NCBI GenBank assembly: GCA_903813345.2
Contig: CAIIXF020000006.1
Location: 12,838,348 to 12,902,347 of the forward strand
Source: Owenia fusiformis
Lineage: Eukaryota; Annelida; Polychaeta; Sabellida; Oweniidae
Reading direction: 5' to 3'
DNA length: 64,000 bases
Shown here: piece after piece, positions 43,960 to 55,223 of the stretch
Numbering within the stretch: position 1 is the first letter of the stretch
Layout of the letters: each line of letters opens with the position of its first letter
Translations under genes and position numbers: made by a program
The notes under the pieces: model-generated
Databases searched by the model: none
What the model saw: the letters and a program-made list of their open reading frames with translations, nothing else
Told to the model about the DNA's origin: nothing

Positions 43960-44660
43960 CAAAAATGCCTTGCGTGATTTCCACATATCATGTTGAAATA
44001 CTTAAGTAGTTCAATAGTGATAATACAAGTGAATTATGAATGGTAATGATAGTTTTTCTATTCAGTTTATATTCATCCTTTCCCAGAATACCAATAATTC
44101 TTGATATTGTGTCCATATTCAAAGAGAGTTTTTATGATTTGAACCATTCTAATGTCTTTTCCATTTCCAAGTTTACATTTCTAATGCACAAAAAAGTAAA
44201 TTTAAGAATATTTGAGATCTTATGCAAATCATTTTTGTAGAGGATGAACGGTGATAGGACCTAATCCAGATCCTTGAAGTATACCACAAGTGATATTTCT
44301 TCTTCAGATAAAGAAGTTATGATTTTCCTATCAGATAATTAACTTTCGAACCAATCTTTTGCAACATTGATTACGAGTCAAAATTTTTTCAAGTTTTTTT
44401 GAAGAATTTCATGATTGAATGTGTCGAAAGCTTTAGATAAGTCTAAAAATATTCCAGTTGCATGAGTTGAGCTTTTATCAAGAAATATCCTCACTTCAAG
44501 AAAGAGGGGCTTGCCATATAAGTTGAATTATGTTTTCTAAAACCAAATTAATTTTTGAGTAAAAGTTTATGTTTCAATAAATGTTATTAATCTATTTTTC
44601 ATGATCTGTTCTAAGAGTTTTGAAGACACTTAGTAGAGATATAGAAGATAAGTATTTATG
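43960..44660 (-). pseudogene. CR1/Jockey-type LINE reverse transcriptase relic
   Basis: Reading the minus strand across frameshifts gives ordered RT motifs: KLLEQIMKNRLITFI (about 44610), INFYSKINLVLENI or in another frame FGFRKHNSTYMA (about 44540), ATGIFLDLSKAFDTFNHEIL (about 44420-44465, with the catalytic Asp of DLSKAFD), CGILQGSGLGPI (about 44270, the QG block), and EMEKTLEWFKS plus KLSLNMDTI (about 44130-44170). The YADD box is not readable. The relic is old and non-functional, and is distinct from the intact LINE. Confidence 0.82.
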
Positions 44661-45249
44661 TGGAGAAATGGTAAGAAAAAATCTTCTTGCACTATGATGT
44701 AGATTTTCTATATCGATTTTGTGAAGCTATGGCCGCCGTAGAGTATGAGGTTTAAACGTTTGAATGATGTTTATTGTGATTTTGTTGATAAATTTGTTTT
44801 TTATGAGCCGGCATCTTGATTTACCTGAGGTATCCACATGATAGAAAACTACTAGCATCTCTAATTAGAGACCGTGACACTATCGACGGGATCTTTGATA
44901 ACATCATTAATAGGGGAAATTGCTTAGTTGCATCAATCACTGCTATTTGCATAACAGAATCTGAAGGAATCAATTGAAATCACGACTATTGTTAACATGA
45001 ACTTACATTCCATGTATGATTCCTTATTTACATAATCATTTTGTGACACATCAACAATTGTGGCAATGTTCCTTTGTGCCGACCATTTGAAGCTGTTGCA
45101 ACCACATTATGTGCTCTTTACATAAAAGAAGCATGTATATAGTATATATTTTGAGGAATCGTTTCTTACTATTTGTCTTGTGAATTTTGTTAGATTATTC
45201 ATGGACCTCTATCCTCGAGGATAGAAATCCATGGATTATTGTATTTGAG
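44661..45249. other. No gene seen; 14-bp palindrome
   Basis: TATCCTCGAGGATA at 45210-45223 is a perfect palindrome within GGACCTC...AATCCATGG. A related version (GGACCTTTATCTCGGGGATA) lies at about 55869-55888. Otherwise nothing is seen. Confidence 0.5.
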
Positions 45250-46920
45250 GCTACATTATCATGAAAACTTTTCACATTTGGATTACCAAGTCATTGTACA
45301 GGGTGGTCAAAAAATGGAAACCCTGCATTTTCCTTATATCTTTGTCACTTTAAATATTACTCCCTGATATTTCAAACATCTGTACATCATACAATTCCCC
45401 ACCACCCTACTATATTTCATGACCATCAGACTGATAGTCACAATTTTACAGCACTATGAATAACATGCTTCAGGTTTGGCCATCATTGCATGCGCTGTAG
45501 GCAAAACAGCACAGTTGTCAATGACCCGAATGCATTCCTCAGTAGGTATGGCCTGAATGAATGATCTCACTTTTGAGGTTTGCAATTGTCCTGAGGTCAG
45601 TCTCATATACTCTATCTCTGCCATATCCCCAAAGTTAGGGACATTTTAGACGATAAATACAGGTTTCCCCACAACGCAATAGTGGCCACTGGGCATGTTC
45701 TTTAAAGTACTGAAACATTGTGACTATCAATCTGATGGTCATGAAATAAAGTAGGCTGGTAGCAAATTGGATGATGTACAAAATTTTAAAATACCAGGGA
45801 GTTATTTTTTAAAATGACAAAGGTATGAGGAAAATGGTATTAGGGAATCCATTTTTTTACCACCCTGTATTTGTCATTGTTTTAAACTTGTTTTAAGGAA
45901 AGTTCTCACATTTGGTTTATCAAGCCACGTTGTCTTACATTGGATTTTTACCTATACAAGGAAGGTTATCACATTTTTGTTGTCAAAATCATTGTTTTAC
46001 ACAAGATTCATCAAGGAATTTTTCTATTTTTTGTTGTTGGATTTACTGAGAAAGGTTTTCACATTTTGTTTCCCAATTCATTGTTTTACACTTGATATAC
46101 CAAGGAAGGTTTACACATATGATTTCTCATGTCATTGTCTAACACTGAATTTAACATGGAAAGTTTTCACATTTAATTTAACAAGTCATTGTTTTACACT
46201 GGCCTGATTTATCAAGGAAAGATTTCACATTTTGTTTCCCAAGTCATTGTTTTACGATGGATTTACCGAGAAAAGTTTTCACATTTTGTTTCCCAAGTCA
46301 TTGTTTTACGATGGTTTTAACAAGAAAAGTTTTCATATTTTGTTTCCCAAGTCATTGTTTTACGATGGTTTTAACAAGAAAGGTTTTCATATTTTGTTTC
46401 CCAAGTCATTGCTTTACAGCTGAATTTTCCAAGGAACGTTTTCACATATGATTTCTCTTGCCATTGTCTTACACTGGATTTAACAAGAAAAGTGTTCACA
46501 TTCGGCGAATCAAGTCATTGTTTTACACTTGTTTTACCTAGGACATTTTTCACATTTGGTTTACCGAGTCATTGTCTTACATTGGATCTACCGAGGAAAG
46601 ATTTCACATTTGGTTTACCAAGTCATTGCCTTACATTGGATCTACAGAGGAAAGATTTCACACCTGGTTTCCCGAGTCATTGACTTACGCTGGATTTACC
46701 AAGGAAAGGTTCATAATGGTTTACCAAGTCATTGTCTTACACTGGATTTACCAAGGAAAGTTTCATACATGGTTTACCAAGTCATTGTTCACACTGGATT
46801 TACCTAGGAAAGTTTCACACATGGTTCACCAAGTCATTCTCTTACACTGGATTTACCAAGGAAAGTTTCACACATGGTTCACCAAGTCATTGTCTTACAC
46901 CTGATTTACCAAGGAGCTAG
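45250..46920. repeat. 54-bp minisatellite, about 20 copies
   Basis: AAGTCATTG recurs at 46241, 46295, 46349 and 46403, an exact 54-bp period. Near-54-bp spacing continues from about 45250 to 46920. The consensus monomer contains TTCACATTTGGTTTACCAAG, TCATTG, TTACACTGGATTTACCAAGG and AAAG. Since 54 is a multiple of 3, every plus frame stays open where monomers lack stops. This gives ORFs of 62-110 codons with an 18-residue repeat (FPKSLFYDGFNKKSFHIL). These are not evidence of a gene. The array is interrupted by the mariner-like element at 45299-45867. Confidence 0.88.
45299..45867 (-). mobile_element. Mariner-like element, 569 bp, TA duplication
   Basis: CAGGGTGG at 45299 and CCACCCTG ending at 45867 are terminal inverted repeats. 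Homology extends inward (TCAAAAAATGGAAACCC against a GGGAATCCATTTTTTT stretch). TA borders both sides (45297-45298 and 45868-45869), and the flanks are monomers of the 54-bp array. A minus-strand fragment (about 45490-45590) reads VRSFIQAIPTEECIRVIDNC, resembling the C-terminus of mariner transposases. The catalytic core is gone. Confidence 0.82.
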
Positions 46921-48275
46921 ATGATAAACAGTAGGACGGGTCGCGCTATAAAAATCATCCTTGGTCCAAGGGTATTTCAATTCTTTCCAAGCTCAACGAG
47001 TCCAGATTTTGAAACTATGCACACCGAGGACCAATCTTGAGGGATGCATAAAAAATACCCCGCCTGTGTTAGGCTAATTACATCACACACGTTTTTCCAA
47101 TTATACGCAAGGACAAATCGAATACCATACATATCTGTAGTAGACATCTTGAAAGTCAGTTTAAAATTAGAAACATTAGAGCTATCCTAGATCTCTACAA
47201 TATTTGTAAACATGATTATAAAACCATTCAAGAATTACAGAACGAATGTCACTGATTTGTAATTAGTAATTCCTCATAAAAGTATCAATGATATCATTAC
47301 GAACATCTGGTGCTTTGAAGTAATCAGTTTTATCTTCGTAAAACTAGATTTAGGTTAGAGATCGAATTTGCCATTTAAACATGATAGAGAAAATATAGAA
47401 GAAGTTTTAAGAAATAGTTTTAAATGAACGTAACATTTATCAACACCTTAAAAAGATTTCAGTTTATGAACTGGGTTGTTCAGGATTTGGGATGCATTGC
47501 AGGTCGATCAGTAATTAGAAAATACTATCTTCATTCACTCCCCCCCCCCCCTTCAGTTTAATTAAACACTTGTATGGTTACTTCCAGTTTGTGTAGGATG
47601 GGCCCATTATAAATGCTGGTTGAAATATATCCAAGACACTATTTTAAAAATGCGCACGACATGTGTTTGAACATTTCCATCATAACGCCTTATGAATATT
47701 ATCTTCATATTTGCATTTTCGGAAAAATTGAAAAAATACAGATTTACAATTAAACACCCCATGACTCAACAGTCTGGACTCAACACACTTCCATTTCTCT
47801 GCATTAGTTAAACCTGATTGAAATAAAGGACGTAGCAAACACATTAATTTACATTTTTAGTTGATGCAGTGAAGAAGTGCTGATGTCGCCTTCTTTAGCT
47901 CACAGCGAGATAGCCTTAAAGTTTTCCTTGTGACCTTGGGGAAAAGTACCTAGTACCTAAGTTGAAGAATTTCACTTGATTTAACGTACGTGATAAAAAA
48001 AATTGGAGCTTCGAATTCCAAACACTCAAAAGTTTCAAATTTCAAATTCAGATGACATCTTTATTACTGAGTCATTGACCGTCCGTCCATAAAATGAAAC
48101 TGTTCGTTTCAGGTCGAATCTCGAGAAATGTTATACATACAAAAATCACATTTTGTAGAATCTATGTAGAACTATCAAAAGGGTTATTAACTTATTAGTT
48201 GCATTTGTGATTGAAAAACGTTCATTTCATGGTACTTCATGAGCACATTCCTTCCTATTTGTCATTACTCAATTT
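46921..48275. other. No gene seen; poly-C tract
   Basis: AT-rich sequence with a run of about 13 C at about 47540-47552. No coding signal was found. Confidence 0.5.
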
Positions 48276-48392
48276 CTGCCATCTTGTTTTTTGGTAACCA
48301 TATCATTTTTTCGATAAATCTTGTCATCGACATTTTAGGAAAGCCACTCTTCGAATTTTCTCCAAATTCTCGGTAAAGCAGCCATTTTAGGA
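48276..48392. repeat. Diverged reverse copy of the 145-bp repeat
   Basis: Reverse complement of this stretch contains AAATGGC, GAGAATTTGGAGAAAATTCG, TGACAAGATTTATCGAAAAA and AACAAGATGGC. These appear in the same order as in the tandem repeat at 4660-5105. Confidence 0.65.
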
Positions 48393-48814
48393 TTAATTCA
48401 ATTTTTGTCACTTTCTGTTCGTATGACCTTCATTGTTTTCAAATATGTTGATTGGAATTCTTGTGAATATGTACTATTCTATTACCATTCATGAACTAGA
48501 CACAACATTTTTGCTCCAGACTCAAGAAGCTCAATCTACAGCTATGTGAACTTGAACCAACAGTGCATCAAATACAATGGACATAAACATCAAGTTCATC
48601 AATTATCACGGCAAACTGGCCTTCAAGATGAATATCATTTTGCACACAAAGAAAAACATGTTTTTGTTCACTTAGCATTGTTTCCAATATAGAATATGAT
48701 CCGTTAGTAATCTCAACTATAAAACTGCAATAACCTTTGTTACGCATCATAAGTCAATTCGTTCATATAAAATGTTTATGTTATTGTTTTTGGACACGTT
48801 TATTATGAGATCTA

Positions 48815-49667
48815 CAGGGTGTGCCTAAAAGCTTCAATATCTTTTATTTTGATAAACATTTATGCAAATGCATGAATTTCAATAAAATTTTCGCAAGGGA
48901 TGCTGAAATGACTTTTGCAGTTTCTGAAATGTGTAATAATTTCTTAAATACCTAAGTATTCTATCAATGCATAAACAAGAATCTAAGGATGATACTATGA
49001 TATTGAGCTTGTTTCACAAAATTGATCATTTGTGATATCATGGATGATCTTAGAATCTGCCAAATTCTCGGAAGATCAACGTTTTGACAAAATCAAGAAA
49101 AGATTTATGAGAAATTCAGAATGAAATTCCAAAGAAGAAATAAAATCAAAGACTCCTTTAATATTTTATTTAAAAATTGAAAAATAAGCAACGGCAAAAC
49201 ACCTACAGTAAAAAATCAGATGACTGAAATTCTTGGCCGCTGAGCAAGAACACCTCAAACGCTTTACAAAATTCTGTTGTATTTTAAACACCTGAATGAA
49301 AAAAATTATCAGCTTTCCTATCATGGGAGGTTTCTCAGATGGTCACTCTGAAGATGGCTTAAAGGTTGCTGGGATACTTCTTCATTTATGATCTCAACCT
49401 CTGCACTCAAAAAATGCAGCTTGAGATGAACCTAAAAGAATGTGATTGGTTTAAACAAACGATGTGTAACCCTTTAGATGACATGAAAATTTCTTTTTCT
49501 CTCAATAGTGGCCACATTTTCTAATTGACCAAAACTACTCAAAAGAATATTGAACCATGTAAAGAATTTAGTCTCACATTGCCATACATAGATTGTAGTT
49601 TCTGTCATGAAATGATTAATGATTATTAAAGAAGTTATTTCATTTTTGGAGGGTTTGGGTCACCCTG
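48815..49667. mobile_element. TIR element, 853 bp, TA duplication
   Basis: CAGGGTG at 48815 and CACCCTG ending at 49667 are flanked by TA (48813-48814 and 49668-49669). Homology beyond seven bases is weak (GTGCCTAAA against TTTGGGT). The interior is AT-rich with no readable transposase. The element fits a decayed mariner-type element. The TIR is short, so confidence is moderate. Confidence 0.55.
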
Positions 49668-49824
49668 TAATATGTCAATTTGGGGATTATTGTTTTAGGC
49701 ATGATGAATATTATCCTGACAACTGTATATTTTCATTAAAAATGCCCTGTGTCCTTTAACCTTTATTATTTAGAAACCACCGAAGATTTATTTATCCCAT
49801 TTCAGAGACAATTGCATCCAATAA

Positions 49825-49930
49825 ACTAGATTTAGTAGAAATAACCTTGATTCACGTCATCAAATGATCAAAAGTTAGTCAAAATGATATCATATTAGAA
49901 ATCCACATGTAAAATTACATCTAAAAATGC
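49825..49930. repeat. Dispersed repeat, fourth copy of the 30690 family
   Basis: AGTAGAAATAACCTTGATTC, GTCAAAATGATATCATAT and CACATGTAAAATTACATC align in order with 30710-30800. Confidence 0.7.
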
Positions 49931-50028
49931 GATCCTTGCAAAAGGTTTCATTGAAAATATGTTCTTTAAGTGATTTTGTATCTTATAGAAAATATTTTGC
50001 AATGTGTGAAAATAATTTAAGCCCAAGA

Positions 50029-50119
50029 CATGCATTGTGGCTGCTTCATTCCACTAAGATGTTGTTTCTTAAAGATTTGGAAACAACATCTTCGTGGAAT
50101 GGTTCAGCACACAATGCTT
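50029..50119 (+). ncRNA. Candidate pre-miRNA-like hairpin
   Basis: CATTCCACTAAGATGTTGTT (about 50047-50066) pairs with AACAACATCTTCGTGGAATG (to about 50102) with one mismatch across 22 bp. Beyond a small internal loop the stem resumes with GCATTGTG / CACAATGC. The apical loop is about 12 nt (TTAAAGATTTGG). Overall length is about 90 nt, arms about 38 nt, single locus in this window: the geometry of a metazoan miRNA precursor. Both strands could fold. It could instead be a small foldback MITE. The seed was not matched to any known miRNA. Confidence 0.4.
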
Positions 50120-50121
50120 AA

Positions 50122-51399
50122 ATCCTTAAATATTGAATGATGTAGAGTTCGTATATCTGTATATATTTCTGAGGGTAGATAACATATAGAGCTGATGTTA
50201 TAGAATCACAAAAAGTGAAATAATATAACGTGTTATTCTGTTGGACAGATTATATTTTCTTTTACTAGACATTTGTATAATTGACACATAAAGTTTATAT
50301 GGATTTTGATCCACTTAAACTTATGCATATTCGAGTTTAAGGGAGGGATCTACCAAGACTATGTTATTTGACCCGAATTAGCCACCTGGTGTTGAAACTG
50401 TTAACTTCCTACTGGCATCTGGGTTATTTATTCCCAATGTGCGCACTTAGATTATGGTACCTGTGAACATGTAAACGTGATTACTAGTATTTACATATAT
50501 ACTAGTATACAGGTATACAAGGTGGGCCAAAAACGTTCATATAATTTACTTGACGAACCTTTTCAATGTTTCAGTCTAAAATATTTACAATCGAAATGCG
50601 CGCACTGGATGTTTGATACTCGCATTTCAATATTGCCTTTGGATTAGACATCACAGAGTTAAAGTAGGAGATGTAACGGATGATTTTCATTCAAAATTAA
50701 TATAACTGATACACCAAGCCAGAGATATTTTAATATGTCTTTGACCAAGTCAGTCACACTCGAGTACTAAACCAGTCAAGTATTTGACTATCAAGCTCAG
50801 ATTATTAACAATTGAATCTAGTGTCTTTGGACTCTATAGTAAGAAAAATACAATTCCACAAAATATTTCTGAGATGAAACTTGGATTTATTGCAATCTAG
50901 AACTGCCTTTGAGATAAATTATGCCTACTAATTTAAAGATGGCATTAATGTATAATGTTTACACAGAGACATGTAAATTCATCTTCCCAGCGCAGGGGTC
51001 CGGGATCCAGAATTTACTCTTTCTCAATGTTTAGGTATGTATTATTTTTGCACTGGACAATATTTCCTGTTTGGTATAGCTACAAGCCGTTTGTCGTCAA
51101 AAGGTATAATTATGATATATGGATTGGAAAGATAAGACTCAGGTTTCAGAATCTGAAATAATTCAGACATTCCTTTGTATGATGTTTTAAAGATCAAAAT
51201 GTTAACCTAATCCTGAGAAAAGTGTCAACGTTTTTTGTCATCAAGGTTCATCAACCTTCTGTCCAATATGTTTTTATTTTGCTTGATATTAGCAATTGAT
51301 GTAAAAGTTGTAATTACGGGTACAGTATATCCATCCATGTTTTAATATATTTACTCTATGAATGATTTTTTGATTTACTGGATATCCTTACAAAAATGG
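50122..51399. other. No gene seen; solo element end
   Basis: Near 50516, ATACAAGGTGGGCCAAAAAC resembles the mariner-type end at 32947. The 68-codon frame at 50955-51161 shows no domain. The TTTATT at 51400-51405 is an AATAAA on the minus strand, directly after the ankyrin stop. Confidence 0.5.
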
Positions 51400-51405
51400 T
51401 TTATT
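51400..51405 (-). terminator. Candidate poly(A) signal of the ankyrin gene
   Basis: AATAAA on the minus strand lies about 15 nt past the stop codon (51422-51420). That would give a very short 3' UTR. A second AATAAA lies near 51273 and may be used instead. Confidence 0.4.
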
Positions 51406-51419
51406 CATGATATTCAGAT

Positions 51420-53063
51420 TTAATTTCTGGATTGCAACATATCCAAAATTTCAGAATATGAGTTCACGATTGCAATATCTTTTGCAGTTTCTCCAAATGT
51501 ATTGCACAGTGTTATTTTTGATCCCTTTTCTACCAAAAGTTTAACTGTATCAACATCCCCATCTGCAGCTGCATCGTGGAGTGCTGTGTTACCCATCGCA
51601 TTCTGTTTGTTAATGTTTCGGTCACCGCACAGTATGTCGATCAGCATTCCAGTTGCACGCGTCCTACATGCCAAATGTAACACTGTGTCCCCATCCTCGT
51701 TCTGAATCCCCACATCAGCGCCGTAAGAAAGTAGGAGTTCGGCAATTTTCTGATCAGATGTTGGAACGCAGCCGAATAAAGGCGTCTCCCCAGAATGTGT
51801 TTGAGAATTTACGTTCATTCCAGCTTCTAAGAGATATTGGACCATTTCCACACAACCTTTAGCGGCTGCGGTATGCAATATGGTTGCCCCATTGAATGTT
51901 GTAACGTCCACCTCAGCGCCAGATCTATGAAGATATTTTGTCATATCAGTATTCATTGCAGCGGCTGCGTAACAAATCGGTGTATGGCCATGTCTGTCGG
52001 CGAGATTAACATGTGCACCAAGCTTTACAAGTACCTTAGCCAACGTCAAATGACCGTGAAACGCAGCAAGGTGTAGGGGTCGTTCCCCTTCGGAACCTTC
52101 TGTAGCAGGAACATTTATATCAATTCCAAGTGAGTAAAAATACTCCACAAGTTCCAAGTTTCCATTTATAGTCGCTGTGTGTATAGGTAACATGCCAGAG
52201 CATCCGCCTTCCCCAGCGTCTGCCCCTGCAGCGCACAATATTTTCACAATCCCCATGTTGTTTTTTCTTGTTGCTATATTCAATGGTGTCTCTACTAGTT
52301 CGTGTTCAGACCAGGACAAATCACATTTTCCATCGATGAGGAGCTGGATCATACGTTTGTCCTCGTTAAGAATTGCGTCACTCAACGGGCACATTCCCTC
52401 CGAGGTAAATGTGTGAAGTGAAGCCCCAAAGCTTTGTAGTAACTCAACGATATCATGTCGACATTCAAGTACAGCAAGGTGAAGAGGTGTTGGACCAACG
52501 ATTCCCTCGGAATCAATCGGTTTGTTTAATTCAACACCAAGTTCATAAAGCACCTTAATCAGTTCAACGTTATGTGTTTCAACTGCAATATGTAATGGTG
52601 TAGACCCTTGTCCATTCCTCACATTACCATCTATGCCGATGTTCTCAAAGAACCTTAAAATATTTATGTGACCGTGTCTAGCAGCAATATGCAGTATCTC
52701 ATCTTCTTTATTATCTCTCTGTGTGAAGTCGACTTTCATTTTACTGTAATATACAATCACGTCCAAATGGCCTGCTTCAGTGGCGTAGTGAAATGGTGTT
52801 CTTCCTTTACGATCGCACGTATCCATGACAGCATTTCTATCGTTTAGATATTTAATGACTTCGAGTTGATTATTGGACGCTGCTTCGTGCAGTGCAGTTT
52901 TGCCATTGGACATCTGTATGTGATTCATGTCCATTCCTTCATTAAGGAGATGTACCAATGTCTTGAGATCTCCAACCTTTGCCGCTTCTATCCAGAGTCT
53001 CTCCATTAGGAAGCATTTGTATTGTTTGTACATCTCTATCACCTGCTTTATATCACTGTCTAC
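51420..53063 (-). CDS. Ankyrin-repeat protein, large 3' coding exon
   Basis: The exon encodes about 547 residues, almost entirely ankyrin repeats, a protein-binding scaffold. I count 16 consecutive units with the TPLHxAxxxGHxxxVxxLLxxGA pattern. Clear ones are NGKTALHEAASNNQLEVIKY, RKGRTPFHYATEAGHLDV, GSTPLHIAVETHNVELIKVL, ERPLHLAAFHGHLTLAKVL, GATILHTAAAKGCVEMVQYL and GNTALHDAAADGDVDTVKLL. The last unit degenerates (GETAKDIAIVNSYSEILDML) as a cap. No SOCS box, kinase, DEATH or membrane segment is visible, so the cellular role is unknown. The longest open frame has a GTG at 53069 and an in-frame stop at 53081-53079. The first ATG is at 53033. The exon is better explained by a splice acceptor (AAG before 53063, or CAG before 53042) joined in phase 0 to the exon at 55224-55409. 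Confidence 0.9.
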   Translation of the reverse strand, partial: VDSDIKQVIEMYKQYKCFLMERLWIEAAKVGDLKTLVHLLNEGMDMNHIQMSNGKTALHEAASNNQLEVIKYLNDRNAVMDTCDRKGRTPFHYATEAGHLDVIVYYSKMKVDFTQRDNKEDEILHIAARHGHINILRFFENIGIDGNVRNGQGSTPLHIAVETHNVELIKVLYELGVELNKPIDSEGIVGPTPLHLAVLECRHDIVELLQSFGASLHTFTSEGMCPLSDAILNEDKRMIQLLIDGKCDLSWSEHELVETPLNIATRKNNMGIVKILCAAGADAGEGGCSGMLPIHTATINGNLELVEYFYSLGIDINVPATEGSEGERPLHLAAFHGHLTLAKVLVKLGAHVNLADRHGHTPICYAAAAMNTDMTKYLHRSGAEVDVTTFNGATILHTAAAKGCVEMVQYLLEAGMNVNSQTHSGETPLFGCVPTSDQKIAELLLSYGADVGIQNEDGDTVLHLACRTRATGMLIDILCGDRNINKQNAMGNTALHDAAADGDVDTVKLLVEKGSKITLCNTFGETAKDIAIVNSYSEILDMLQSRN

Positions 53064-55223
53064 CTTCACAATAATGTTTCAATGTAGGCTACATCAGCCA
53101 GCAAGCATGGCCATCAGAATGAGAAATGGCAACTCGTGTCGAATCAATCATAAAAGCAATAAGAGGTAAAAATAGCTGTTTTTGTAAGTGGTATCATATA
53201 TCTTAGTTCCACCATATCCATATCAATACGTGTGTATAAAATCAAGATATGCCAAGAGACGATCTGATTTAGGTGTCATCCATTCATCATTAATTCTCTG
53301 GAGAATATTATTGCCTCAATTAGTAGCTTGATTACAAGAAATATGTTTTTCTTCATAAAGCATATCATTATGTTCTGTGATCATGATATATTATATCAGC
53401 TGCTATTGTGTTGAGAACAGTGTGATTCCATATAATAGCTATTAGTTTTATTCCTTCAGCATTATCCTAATGTAGAATATCTGTAGTTGTTATCGACAAC
53501 CTTTATCCCTATAAATAATGATAACATTTATAAAGGGATTCCATATCCCATTCATTCACTACAATAGATAATGCTTTGTGGATTGTATGAGGTTGAAGTG
53601 TTTGATTTACCAAAAAACACAATTATTTTTCCCGCATTGTATTCTCTGTTAAGAAAACAAATATTTGCCGCTTTTAACGTTCTATGACGATATTGAACAG
53701 GCTTCTAATATATCGTCAGAACACCCTGAAACTGTGATTCTAAGTCTGTACAACAATATACTTAACAGCCAATACGAAAATGCAATTGCATCTCGAGTAA
53801 TCATATACGTTTAGTAATGTTATTAAAGGAAATATATGTCCATTACAATAGGTTATTTACCGAGATGGACGGAATATTCAGAGGGAAAATATGATATTTG
53901 CCAAAGAAAATATCATATTGACAGAGGGCGATATAGCCCGAGTGACAATATGATATTTTCCTAGGTCAATATCACGACCATCAATAACCTATTTATTCCA
54001 TAATATTTTTCTGGAACTTATTTTTTGTATGTCATTAGCCAGATGGTGACATGAAATGATACAATTTAAGTTATCAATAACATTTTGTATTTTTAATCCA
54101 GTTTTAAAATAAAAATAATAATTATAAAAACCGTAAGAATCGGGAGATATCTCCGGGAATGGTTATGATACGGGGATTTTGGCTGATATCGTTTTTTTTA
54201 ATCAATTCTATTCCCTGTTTATTTCCCATTGAAAACATGTTATCATGGAATAAATAGAATCATGTTTGTAATTATATAACAAATATACCAATGACCTCAT
54301 TTCAAAGGGCAGCATAGCGAAATCTTGGCCCAAGGGCCGACGGATCGAGGGCTGAGATATGTTGCCCGCTAAACTGAAATTATTAGTATTATCAGTGCCA
54401 TCAAACGATAAATTCCCGGGTATTGTAACGCCCTTGCTAGTACTACTGAATAGGCCTCGCAAGGTGATGATACAACGCATTCGATGTTTATGAAAATGGA
54501 TTCAGTACATCATGGAATACCATGGACCTCTCTTGCATCATAGATCAACTAAAGACAGACAGGTTTTTAGATGCGATGTGTGTCAGAATGGATTCAATAT
54601 GGATTTTTATCAAATGCTATCAACCATCGACACTGATTCCTTTGCAAGGGTTGAAACAATTTTACGCAGATAAAATGACCGCATTGCACATTGCACGGGG
54701 GTGAAAAAAATTACAAGCAATGTGTACAATTTACCTACCAATCTATTCCTTACAATTTCAAATACAAATCTCCCAAAAGATTCACGCTACGTTATAAATT
54801 GTTGAAGTTATAATGGATTCAAAGTGCAAAAATGAGTGAAAAATGTTTAAATTCTCCCAAATAATAAGAATGGTAACCATTCTTGTAGAAAAATAAGACG
54901 TTGTTGTAAATATCTTTAGTTTTCCTGAAATAAAGTATGCACTTTGATGATTTCAAGAAAATAGACATGAAAAGGAATGACATGAGTCAGAAATATTCTA
55001 AAATTGAAACAATTTTTGTTGGGCTGCTCACTAGATCTGATTCTCTCTTTGGGGTATCTTATTCCTTCAAGATCGATAGATCATGTATCAACAATTGAAA
55101 GCCATTTGATGTTAAGAAATGTTTATTTTATGTGAGGATATTTTCTTTCTTTAATACTTATGCGATAACATATTGATTGGTCAGTATCACGGTATCATCC
55201 GTCACTTTCATTTCCTTTTATAC
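53064..55223. other. Putative intron of the ankyrin gene
   Basis: On the minus strand it starts with GTATAA at 55223-55218 and ends with AAG at 53064, or alternatively with CAG at 53043. It contains the hairpin at 53849-53992 and no other coding evidence. The frames at 54208-54480 and 54522-54704 have no recognisable domain. Confidence 0.5.
53849..53992. repeat. Foldback hairpin in the putative intron
   Basis: ATAGGTTATTTACCGAGATG pairs loosely, and AAAATATGATATTTG / AAATATCATATTG / CAATATGATATTTTCC pair strongly, with the right end ATCAATAACCTATTTATTCC. The loop is around GAGGGCGATATAGCCC. The terminus matches the hairpins at 31699 and 35786. Confidence 0.75.

Noticed and set aside
45977-46920. 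Plus-strand ORFs of 62-110 codons
   Set aside because: They are in-frame readings of the 54-bp minisatellite in three frames at once.
53067-53069. GTG as start of the ankyrin protein
   Set aside because: Nuclear genes of animals rarely start at GTG; a splice acceptor or the ATG at 53033 explains the frame better.
51502-53169. Plus-strand ORFs opposite the ankyrin exon
   Set aside because: Antisense shadows of the ankyrin repeats.
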